This document shows, piece after piece, positions 23,043 through 32,677 of a DNA stretch of 46,880 bases. Below the pieces are notes generated by a model that did not search any database, was not told where the DNA came from, and saw only the letters and a program-made list of their open reading frames with translations. Position 1 is the stretch's first letter, and every line of letters starts with the position of its first letter. Made by a program: the position numbers and the translations under genes. The DNA comes from Geosiphon pyriformis (lineage: Eukaryota; Glomeromycota; Glomeromycetes; Archaeosporales; Geosiphonaceae): assembly GCA_016748015.1 (NCBI GenBank), contig JAAOMT010000419.1, forward strand, positions 11,505 to 58,384, in the 5' to 3' direction.

Positions 23043-23600
23043 ATGCCACACCCAGCAACCCGGAAACCAACCCAATCCAAAAACTTACCAGCAATGATCA
23101 CTGAAGACAAAACATTAGCAGCCATCTTCCCATTTAAGTTCGAGGAAACCACCCCAGTCTTATTATTCAGTAGAGCTGCCCTTGAAAAGAAACCTATTAC
23201 AGCAATGTATACTGATGCCAAAGTAGATGGCCACTCTATCAAATTAATCTTAGATAGTGGTTGAGCAGGCAGCATTATCCTGCGACAACTCATAGACCAA
23301 TTAGGTCACCAAGTTGATCATGCTGCTAGTGCGCATATAATCACAGCTGATGGAGCAACCAAAACTCCAATAAGCAAAATAGACAACCTACCTATTGAAA
23401 TTAACGGCCTTACAGTACCCATCAAAGTCCTTGTGATGGAAACCACTCAGTACTAAGCTCTTGTTGGAAATGATTGGCTATCCAAAACAAATACCATACT
23501 CAATTGGACAATGCAAGAGCTCCAACTGAGCCAAAATGATCAACATACTTGGGCACCAGCAGTATGTGGCCACTTTAAACCAACTAACTCGTAGCCACTG
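23043..23600 (+). pseudogene. Aspartic protease domain
   Basis: The frame shifts near 23,090 relative to gag, then encodes FPFKFEETTPVLLF, a spacer and the active-site motif LILDSG (Asp-Ser-Gly at 23,253-23,261). This is followed directly by a TGA (23,262-23,264) where the family has Ser/Thr-Ala-Gly. Downstream in frame: GSIILRQLIDQLGHQVDHAA, HIITADGATKTPI, VPIKVLVMETTQY, a TAA (Gln position) and ALVGNDWLSKTNTILNW, the usual hydrophobic C-terminal part of Ty3 proteases. It would cleave the gag-pol polyprotein. The active-site Asp survives but the domain cannot be translated through. Confidence 0.85.
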
Positions 23601-24560
23601 ATTAAACTTGAGGAGGAAACAAAGAAACCAATATAGAAAGCATATCAGGTTTTGTGGGCTGATGTCAATCACAATAAACTGCTGCCCATACTCTCATGGA
23701 ATGACAAAGAGAAAAAGAAAGAGGAAGAAAAACTTATCTGGGGAACAAATCAGAGATTTTGGAGTGATTACAGCCAAAGCAAACCAACTACAGAATGGAC
23801 TTGGGAAGAGAAAAGAAAAGGAAAAGAACAAGAAAAAGAGCCAGCACAATTTACTACTCCTACATATGTCTCATATTCTACACAACTTTAGGCCACCTAC
23901 CGTCAACCTAAACTTGTATGCATCACGTGTGGCAAGAAATTGTTGGCAATAGGCACATGTTGTGACAATGATAAAAATTGGCAAACAGCAACAAGATACT
24001 ATTGTTGCCCATGCATCATTGAATGTGATGGCCAACCATCAAAAGTAAAAAAATAGGACAATACGCCATGCCTAGCATGCAGAAAAACACTTCTGGATAA
24101 AGGAATGTGGAATAACATTCCAGGATGAAAAGAAACATGCAATGAAACATGCCAGTACACAATCCTAATAAACGATTGGATATGGAAAGGGACCTCAATT
24201 AACGATGCATGAAAACAAGCCTTAAAACATCTGGAAGACTACCTACATGATGAACATGAGATCTGGAGAATGGCATATGCAATGGCAGAAAGAGCTATAG
24301 CTAGTGAGTTGCGGAAAATCAAAACCAATCTATTATCTCTCTCAAAACCAGAATATGTTGCAACGTTTGACATTTTTGGTAACATTGAGGATGATCCTGA
24401 GGAATTCCATGAACATTACCAATAACTAGCATCCACAAGAGAAGAACAAGAAGAGCAGTTAGCACAGCTAAACACTCGATTATGTAACCACTGTTTAATT
24501 CCATGTGACTTTTAGTATTGTAATGAGTGTGACCTTATTTACAATCTACCACCACGCATG
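23600..24560 (+). pseudogene. Cys-rich spacer between protease and dUTPase-like domain
   Basis: In the protease frame, a lysine/glutamate-rich stretch (WNDKEKKKEEEKLIWGTNQ) leads into pairs of cysteines: CITC, CCDN, YYCCPCIIEC, CLAC, CNETC, then RLCNHCLIPCDF and YCNECDLIYN near 24,480-24,545. Four or more CX2C pairs look like treble-clef or rubredoxin-like zinc modules. Between them lies an alpha-helical, charged segment (EIWRMAYAMAERAIASEL). Several TGA/TAG/TAA stops interrupt it. No standard Ty3 domain occupies this position. A role in nucleic-acid or protein binding is inference. Confidence 0.6.
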
Positions 24561-25230
24561 ATCTACACAATCTCCGAAGAGGAAGAACCAATCAGCAGCT
24601 GTGCATCAGACTCAGAATCAATTTTCAATCCCGATTCAAACTCTGACAAGGATAATGATGAAAACACCAGTTCCAGCTCTGTTCAAAATGGCATTAACAA
24701 CGACAATGATTCCAACTCAGATTTAAACTCCAATTTAAACTACGAACAATATATCGCACTTTCTGACCTTACCAAAAAGCAGGAACTTAAATGGTTCAGC
24801 GATAACAATAAAGATATTATGTCAGAACACGCACATGATACGAATACTGGATTTGATCTGAGATATCCTGGAAAAGAAGCCATTAAATTGGAACCACATT
24901 TACACATCTGAATTAATCTGAAAGTAGCTTTAGAAATTCTAGCAACAACAATAGTTCAACTAGCATCTAGGAGTAGTTTAGCGAAAAAAGGGATAAACAT
25001 CAGAGGAGAAATAATTGACACAGGATACATAAAAAATATCATTGCTATGCTAACAAAATAACTCAGAAAAGGCTTATATCATAGAGCCAAACAAAAAGAT
25101 AGTACAGGCAATATTCCTGCCTCTGGTTAAAGTAGCCTAATTAGTGTCAGTAGGAAATAGGGAAGAATTAGGAATAACAGCAAGAGGGATACAGGGATTT
25201 AAATCAATGGGTAGAATAAATATACCAGTC
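24558..25230 (+). pseudogene. dUTPase-like domain in pol
   Basis: After an acidic Ser/Asn/Asp-rich linker come the ordered dUTPase motifs: motif 1 DTNTGFDLRYPGK (24,837 onward), motif 2 LASRSSLAKKGI (24,960 onward), motif 3 GEIIDTGYIKNIIAML (about 25,005-25,050, with the catalytic-type Asp and Tyr), motif 4 KKIVQAIFLPLVK (about 25,095) and motif 5 ARGIQGFKSMG (about 25,180-25,215, where RGxGGFGSTG is usual). Trimeric dUTPases hydrolyse dUTP to dUMP and limit uracil incorporation during DNA synthesis. A one-base insertion near 25,052 shifts the frame in the middle of the domain, and there are TGA (24,909-24,911) and TAA stops. It lies between protease and RT. Whether the ancestral domain was an active enzyme or only a fold is unknown. 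Confidence 0.75.
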
Positions 25231-26970
25231 AATATGGCAGAAAAAGAAATTGTTAACCAAGGAGAAATTATCTCAATGAGTCAAGCAATTTCCATTCCAC
25301 CATATGGCCAGTACATGGTAAGGATAAAGCAGGAAATAAAAGAACAGAATCAGATTTTTGAAGCAGAACCAATTCTTTGTGAATTAAGAGAGATTGGACT
25401 GATCAATCTTTATATACCAGCCAAAAATTACAACCACATCAAAATTCCCATTTATAATAACACAAGAAATGTTATAGTAATACCAGCCGGAACTACCATT
25501 AGATACTTAAGTACTGAAATAGAGTATCAACCACCAAGCACCATTCCGGACTTTCCACAGCTTTGTGGATATGTTGATATCACATCACAAACAATATATG
25601 AACAAAGCAAATGTTATTTGCTCCAACCAGAGCAATTGGAACAAATGAACATGAGAAACTTAGACCCACTCTAACGTATGCAGCTCAAGATGTTGTTCAA
25701 CAATTTCAATAACATTTTTGCCAGTGAAAATGAGTTTGGCAGAACTGATATTATCCAGTATTAGATCAAAACTGAAGATGCTATGCCAATTAAATAGCGA
25801 ACATACAGAGTACCACCAGCCAGCCATGAAATCATCCATCAAGAGATCAACTGAATGCTTGACAACAAGTTAATTCAGCCATTAATAAGCCCATGGTTAT
25901 CATCAGGAGTACTCGTCCATAAGAAGAATGAAAAAATCTGATTCTGTGTAGACTACAAGAAACTCAATGGTGTTATTCGTGGAGACAGCTACCCAATTCC
26001 ACAAATCCAGGAATTATTCGATGCTTTTGGTAGAAACAAATGGTTCTCAATATTAGACTTGGATAGTAGTTACTGACAAGTAGCCATGAATCCAGCTGAC
26101 AAGGAGAAGACAGCATTCACCACTAGAAAAGAGAATTTTGAATTTGAAGTAATGTCCTTTGGTTTAACCAACACCCCAGCCACTTTCCAATGGCTAATAG
26201 AAATTGTTTATACTGGCTTATTGTGAAAATCAGTAGTTGTATACTTAGATGACACCAATGTATTCTCAAAAACATTTGATGATCATTTTTATTATCTTTA
26301 ATAAGTGTTTGAAAGATTAAGAAGAGCAGGACTAAAGTTAAATGCAACAAAGTGCTTCTTTGGCAAGACAAAACTAAAATTCTTGGAACATATAGTTAGC
26401 AAAGACAGCATCAAAATGGATCCAGAGAAAATAGAGATAATAAAGAACTTTCCAGTACCAACCAATGTGACTGAATTGAAATCATTCTTGGGATTTGCAA
26501 GCTATTATCGATGCTTTATAAAGAACTTTTTAAAGATAGCTCAACCGCTCAATAATCTGCAAACTAAGAATACCAAATATGAATGGACAGAAAGTTAACA
26601 AAAAGCTTTTAATATTCTGAAAAGAAAGCTCATTCAAGCTCCAGTACTAATCTACTCAGATCACAACAAACCATTCATCATTACCACCAATGCATCAGAC
26701 CAAGCATTAAGAGCGGTACTATCTCAGAAGGGACCAGATGGCAGAGAACATCCAGTAGCATATGCTAGCTGAAGTCTAACACCAGCCAAAAAGAACTATG
26801 GAACACCAGAACTAGAACATTTAGCAATCTATTAGGCAGTCATAAAGTGGAATGAATACTTGAGCCAAAAGTTTAATATATACACAGATTATAAAGGGTT
26901 AACATCACTTCAAAAACAAGAATTTGATGATAGCTGTCAATCCAGATGGAAAATGAGCACTCTCACAATA
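25230..26970 (+). pseudogene. Reverse transcriptase and RNase H
   Basis: A pre-RT beta-rich segment (NIPVNMAEKEIV, IPIYNNTRNVIVIPAGTTI) leads to the RT domain. There: MLDNKLIQPLISPWLSSGVL, FCVDYKKLNGV, WFSILDLDSSY (catalytic Asp), AFTTRKENFEFEVMSFGLTN, and the intact YLDD box at 26,242-26,253, then LKLNATKCFFGKTKLKFLEH and LKSFLGFASYYRCFIKNF. RNase H follows (HNKPFIITTNASDQALRAVL, GTPELEHLAIY, IYTDYKGLTSL); the first catalytic Asp of the TDAS motif is Asn. At least ten stops occur, typically TGA before MLDNKL and before FCVDYK (Arg positions) and in SSY(stop)QVAMN (Trp position). A frame change falls near 26,970, at the end of RNase H. Confidence 0.9.
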
Positions 26971-27239
26971 TACTTATACTATACACTATAAAAAAGGAAA
27001 AGACAATGGAAATGCTGATGGTTTGTTACAAATAAGACAAATCTAAGAACATTTCAACCCAAAAATATAACAAAACCAAAACAATACTCACGAAAATATA
27101 ACAAAAGATGAACACACAAAAATATCAACAACTTCAACATTATATAGATACTCAATAGTTCAAGAAAAAATTATCTCAACTAGAACAAAAGAGGATCAAA
27201 CAACAATCCAAATATTTTATCACTTGCCAAAATATACTT

Positions 27240-28345
27240 TATTGGAAAAATAGAAAAGAGTAATTACAGAACCAGAAAAAAAGACAATACTGTTCAACAT
27301 GCACTCAGATCCAACTGCAGGACATTTTCATAAAGAAGCAACCATAGAAAAAACCAGAAAGAAATACTATTGGCCATCAATGTATCCAGACATCATCTAA
27401 TATGTGCAAAATTGTGATGCTTGTCAAAGAAGAGAAGGAACAAGACCCAGCAAACCATTGAGACCAATTAAAGTGGAACAACCATTCGACTGTATTGGAA
27501 TTGATTTAATTGGACCATTAACAATTACCAGCAGAGGAAACAGATACATAGCAGTAGCCATGAATTATCTCACTAAATAGCCAGAGGCAAAAGCAATTCA
27601 AAGAGCAGATGCAGAATCCGTTGCCAAATTTGTTCATCAGGAATTGATTTGTCGACATGAATATCCAAAAGAATTATTATCAGACCAAGAAACGCATTTT
27701 GTGAACAGAACATTAACAGAATTGAACCAAAGATTCGGAATTAAGAGACTATTATCATCACCATACCATTCACAAACCAATAGATTAGTCGAAAGATTCA
27801 ACAAAACATTGTGTGAAGCAATAGCTAAGCTCAGCCAAGAAAACCAGAATGATTGGAATTTGTTGATACTATTAGTATTATTTGCTTATCTGACAATAAA
27901 GCAAGACATTACACAAGCAACACCATTTGAATTGGTAAATAGTAGAACAGTAACATTACCAGTGAAGATAGAGGTTAACACATATCTAACTGAACCAATA
28001 ACAGAAGAAAATTTCCAAGAAACATTGTTAAGAAGAACATATGACTTAATAGAAACATTGAAAAACAAATGAAAAAGAGCAGCTGATAATATACAAAAGT
28101 CACAAAAGAAACAGAAAAAAGACATAATAATTAACTACCAGACAAACCAGTTGAATTCAAGATTGGAGACAAAGTACTCTTACATCATACTAAAACAGAA
28201 AAACAATGGAGTAAAAAATTTGACCCCAAATGAGATAGACCATTTTATATAGAAGAAATTCTAGGGAATGGAGCTTACAAATTAAGACTAGACAACAAAA
28301 TCTTAACCAAAGCAGCACATGGAGATTGACTGAAACCATACCACA
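27240..28345 (+). pseudogene. Integrase
   Basis: The HHCC zinc-binding domain reads HSDPTAGHFH ... YVQNCDACQRRE (27,300-27,430). The catalytic core keeps the DDE triad: GIDLIGPLT (Asp near 27,502), LLSDQETHFVN (Asp near 27,681) and YHSQTNRLVERFNKTL (Glu near 27,791). The C-terminal part has KQWSKKFDPK and FYIEEILGNGAYKLRLDN, a GPY/F-type tail (28,200-28,300). The uninterrupted stretch 27,644-28,072 is the longest surviving pol frame. Stops elsewhere are at Trp/Gln/Arg-like positions. It would insert the DNA copy into the genome. Confidence 0.9.
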
Positions 28346-28525
28346 ACACCATACCACCATTCACCAGTAATATTCCACAATTAGGAGTACAGAGAATACT
28401 AGTCCAACCAGATGAGATATCACAAGATCTGGAACCAATCATTATTATTGACAACAACACGTTAAATTGATCCATCAAAAAAATATATAAAGACACGGTA
28501 AACACGACAGGAAATATCAGAAAAA

Positions 28526-29154
28526 ATGGAAATTACAGACAACATTTACTCACTAACACAACAACTTTTTCAATTGATTCAACACCAAGAGATAGAAATT
28601 ACAATTAATCAACAAACCATCTGATATCAAGATACTAGAAAGACATTGCAATACAGAAAACAGAAGAAACCAGAAAATACCATTGACAAAATCATGGCAA
28701 AAATAAAATTGGCAATAAAAGAATCGACAAAAGAGTCAATATATCAAGAGTTAACTAAAGAAACTTGGAATTGGTAGATACAACAATTTCCAAGAAACTA
28801 TTGTTATTTTTACTTGAGACAACATGTAAATATCCAAAATCTATATATGGATAAAACAAAATAATTATTTGACACAAGAATACTACAACAATTAGAACAT
28901 TTTGTGAGAAAGAACAACTTATCCACACAGGCCCAAGCCATATACCAAATACATACAGCATTTCAGGATCAACCAAAAATATTACTCAACAAAGCAATGG
29001 ATATGGTTACAGTAATCAATTGGGAAAGATTACCAATACTCAATTTGAAGAATTACAGATTCAAATAACACAAGTAATTCTCAAAAACAAAATCCAAGAA
29101 ATACTTCAAGAGGGGAAATTAAATGAGTTGGATTTCGACAGAGCTCATTATTAA
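28526..29154 (+). pseudogene. Extra 3' reading frame of the gypsy element, function unknown
   Basis: Downstream of integrase a frame opens at ATG 28,526 and runs 181 codons to TAA 29,066-29,068, with TGA, TAG and TAA interruptions only. It reads MEITDNIYSLTQQLFQLIQH, DTRKTLQYRKQKKPENTIDK, IMAKIKLAIKESTKESIYQE, FPRNYCYFYLRQHVNIQNLY, then ILQQLEHFVRKNNLSTQAQA. It is helical, basic and Gln-rich. From about 28,890 a second overlapping frame is also open to 29,154 (GSTKNITQQSNGYGYSNQLG, TQFEELQIQITQVILKNKIQ, EILQEGKLNELDFDRAHY). I recognise neither. They occupy the place of an env-like or accessory frame but show no signal peptide or membrane span. Confidence 0.5.
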
Positions 29155-29164
29155 AAGGAGGGAA
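29153..29164 (+). promoter_or_regulatory. Polypurine tract
   Basis: AAAAGGAGGG lies a few bases before the right LTR (29,168), as expected for plus-strand priming. Confidence 0.75.
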
Positions 29165-29167
29165 TAA

Positions 29168-30046
29168 TGTTATTCATAGAAATATAAGAAATATATATTA
29201 GCATAGTTATTAGCCAATTAGAAGTAGACGTAGTAAAATGTGGAATTCCAGGATTCCTCTCAGGAATTGCAGAATTCCAGGAATTACAGAATTCTCACAA
29301 GAAATTGCAGGATTCCAGAATTCCAGAATTCTTCTCAAAAGAATTGCAGGATTCCAGAAATCCCAGAATTCCTGTCGTAAAGAATCAAGGTATTGAGAAA
29401 TTTCAATTATGTATATATAGTAGTAGTGTTAAAAACTGAAAAGATAGACTTTTCAGTTTAGATTTAATCTAAGCAACCCTCCAAACCACAATTATCTAAT
29501 AAATAACTATTTGTTATCTCAAATCCATTTCCACTATCAATACTTCATGTTGATAGTAATTGACACTTAATCACACTGGAACAATAGCTCTTGATCACAG
29601 CTATTGATGAAATACTAACTTGCAAATCGCCTTGGCTTATTTTTTTTCTTTTTTTCTTTTATTTTCTTTTCTTTATTTTCTTACTTTAATTTTATTGTTG
29701 TATACTAACTCTATTGAGAATTAATGTGTGGAGCATTGACGTCAGGATAAACATAACTGGTAAAAGATCCAGAAATAAGGGTAGAACACTTGATTGAGGA
29801 TAGCTTACCAGGAGGAATACCAGCCATCAAGCTGAGAAAAAAATTGACAAAACTGCGGTTTCGGGAAGCTACAAATAAAACTATCACTATTGAATCTCTG
29901 TTCATTATACAAAGAACTCAACCAAATCCTTCGGATACAAAACCTTCAGATACCAAACCTTCAGATCACTATTAACTGCAACTAGATTTGAGCACCAAGT
30001 TACAGGTTGTTATTTAATCTAACACCAGAAATTGTTACCTGTAACA
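29168..30046 (+). repeat. Right LTR (879 bp)
   Basis: It starts TGTTATTCATAG and ends CCTGTAACA. It has the same length as the left LTR and about 91% identity by hand alignment, with differences nearly all A/G or C/T. The TATA box is at about 29,412-29,419 and the GAATTCC array at 29,243-29,373. Confidence 0.95.
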
Positions 30047-30050
30047 CTGC
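30047..30050. repeat. Target-site duplication, right copy (CTGC)
   Basis: It matches 19,878-19,881. See the left copy. Confidence 0.85.
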
Positions 30051-32049
30051 AAAACAGCTGAAACTAAGTACAAAAATTGTTTATCTGTAATAGTTTTTTT
30101 TAACACCACATTAAAAAAAAACTGAACATTTACATGAACTTGAGCCAAATTAAGCTTAAAAAAATTCTCAAGTATTTGTGTGCTTCACTCCTTTTAACAA
30201 TAAAAATTGGTAAGCTATTAATCAGCAGAAAAGCAGATTTAATACCTTGATTGATTGGAATAGCCACTGTTTTGTTATTATTAATCAAAATGTTATTGAC
30301 TTTAAAAAACTTACTAACAATATTCAAAATGTATTGCATAGAAATCTAACAACTTTTAATTCAAATTGTATTATTAACAAAAGCACCAGCAGCCAAAAAA
30401 AAAGTTCCTCACCAGTTACTTTAATTCTGCCAGATTTCACCACAAACTTAATATTAATTTTGTATCTATACAAGTGTTCATGTCTCTTAATCTTACACAA
30501 AAGCAGATCATAGAAGATTCTTTAGAGAAGTGAAGAAAAGACTTTACCTTAATCTAAACCATCATATACTCTATAACTATTCAAAAGTCTAAAATTTGTT
30601 ATCACCCTATTAATTCTGTTTTCATAAATGTCACCAAAAAACCTAATAAACTGATTACATTTTGATACAGTACAAGCTAACTTTTAAATAATGCCAGCTT
30701 ACTGAATTATAAGCCTTGTACATATCTTGTAATACTAGTTAGAACTTTCTGTTTTTCTTCAAAGTATCTTTTACAACTGACTCAATGGCAAAAATAGAAG
30801 ACTGGGTTGAGGTTTTTTTCAACACCAAAAAGTTATCACCACAAAGAACATCAAATTTACTACAAGTTGAAGATATTCAATCAGAAAAAATTTTTGATAA
30901 GATTTTCTGGGCTGTTTTAATTAAAGCAATAGGCTTAGTGTTTGTTAAAACATCATTTTATTCATAAGATTTAGAGATTATCAACACCTATGCTTTTTTC
31001 CAAAAGGTCAAAACTATACTCAATGCTAAACAAATATTTAGCAGCTTTAAAAAACAAGCCAACACTTTCCTATCATAATGCTTCCAAAGTTTATTAGAAA
31101 TTTCAGACAAACCAGCAGCTTTATCATTAGGCAAATTACTAATAGTTAAAGACAATTTTCCTATGTCAATCTTTTTTATTACACAAGAGAAGCCATCATT
31201 ATTCACATAATCTAAAGACATATATTGATAAGACCACAGATTAGGTATCTTTGGGAGCACTGACTGTTTTTTTGCCTATCCTTTCATGATCTTATTAACC
31301 TTAAGCTTTATCATCTTAGGTTCTACTACTATTTCATTGTTCACCACCAGGTGATCCAAAACAATCTTGCAAAATGAGTGTTCTAAAATGCTCTTTATTA
31401 TTTGTCTCTTGTCAGAACAAAAATTTTCTATATGCTGGTCAATAGTCTTCCTAATATTAGCATTTTTAACCACTTTTAACTTATAATACTTAGACTTTCA
31501 ATATTTTTTTCTCACTAATGACAAATGCCTAACCAAATTTCTTAAACCAATACTATCTGAAACCATGCTAATAATCTTAGATTCCTCAACACTATCAATA
31601 GATATCCAAACCTAAACAAGATAGTCAAAATTCAGAAGATTTTCAGAATTTTAGTATCTCACAATCTTAGCAATAAGTAGCTTCAACTTATAAAATTTTG
31701 ATAACTGTTTGTTCTTTGAACAATTATATTCACTATACCAGCTCTTAAAAAACACTCCAGTAGCAGCTTGTACCATGACTTCCTTTAACAAATTTCACAT
31801 CATATCTAAGTTACCATTGTTCTTTGCAATCTCAAACATGTTCAATTTGGCCAACAACACAGTGAAAGAACACTCTTTAAAACACAACCACTGAATTTCA
31901 TCAGCATTCTCTAACTTGAACTTCTATCAGTTTTGGTTGGCTTGCTTATAAGCACTGATAAGACAAGCATCCAAGAGTCCACCCAAACCAATTAAAACTA
32001 AAACTGACTTATGATCTGTATCAAAAAACCTAGACATATTATCAACTCT

Positions 32050-32654
32050 ATGTAATGCAACTGCAAACACTAGATTTCTATTCACAAAGATAAATCTATA
32101 ACCCTTTTAATGCTCTTAGAATTGCTCTAAGTAAGAGTTTTGGTCAATACATATCTATTAAAAGTATTAACCAGACCCAAATCTAAGCAAAACTTGAAAC
32201 TAACACTCCTTTTGGACCTATTTTCATTAAAGTCACTACCTAAGACCACAAAAAAGCTAAAATTGACTGTTTTAGATATCATAGAGTTGATATCAGCAGC
32301 TTGGCCAAAATGAGTACCAATGGATGCATTAGCATAAAGACCCAAAACTGAAACCAAAAGCTTATTTTTGAACAAAAAACATACAGAGATCAACTAACCA
32401 GAAACTTTTTCTACTGTAAACATATGACAAGCCAAAAAATTGTTCATAATTATAACAACTCCAGTGCCAAAAAAACCTGCATTCAAACCAGAAGTGAAAA
32501 CCTGAATACTATCAAACTTATTCTTGATCCACAGCCTAATATTAGATCTCAATTTCATTTTTGTAACAATTAAAATCATGTTCTCTAATTTTATATGCCA
32601 ATGAACAATATTATTCTGCTTGGCAGGAACATTAATACTCTGAATATTGCACAT
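32050..32654 (-). pseudogene. LINE copy 1 APE-type endonuclease
   Basis: Contains MCNIQSINVPAKQNNIVHWH, IVTKMKLRSNIRLWI (family T-x-T-K-L region), VFTSGLNAGFFGTGVVIIMN, ISVCFLFKNKLLVSVLGLYA and VLGSDFNENRSK, in which the catalytic DFNE is kept. There is a stop between the two open pieces (32,393/32,394) and more downstream. It nicks target DNA in target-primed reverse transcription. Confidence 0.8.
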
Positions 32655-32677
32655 AACAAATTTCTAAACCAGATCAC

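Larger units (their letters stand above)
19882..30046 (+). mobile_element. Ty3/gypsy LTR retrotransposon with dUTPase-like domain, degraded
   Basis: A complete 10,165-bp element bounded by two 879-bp LTRs, with a primer-binding site, gag, protease, Cys-rich spacer, dUTPase-like domain, RT, RNase H, integrase, an extra 3' frame and a polypurine tract. The order RT-RNase H-integrase and the HHCC/DDE integrase place it in Ty3/gypsy. It is inserted in the opposite orientation to the LINE it splits. Some 30 in-frame stops and at least three frame changes make it non-autonomous. Most stops sit where CGA, CAA or TGG would be expected. The LTRs differ at roughly 75-80 sites by hand count, nearly all transitions. 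Confidence 0.93.

Noticed and set aside
23043-25060. Programmed ribosomal frameshifting between gag, pro and pol.
   Set aside because: Frame changes fall inside domains (for example within the dUTPase-like motifs near 25,052) and lack a consistent slippery site; simple indels explain them.
20762-29154. Alternative genetic code (TGA = Trp) to explain the many in-frame TGAs.
   Set aside because: TAA and TAG occur too, TGAs also replace Arg-like positions, and the intact BTB gene uses TGG and ends at TGA.
28526-29154. Envelope gene of an errantivirus-like element.
   Set aside because: No signal peptide, furin-like site or transmembrane segment is visible in either open frame.
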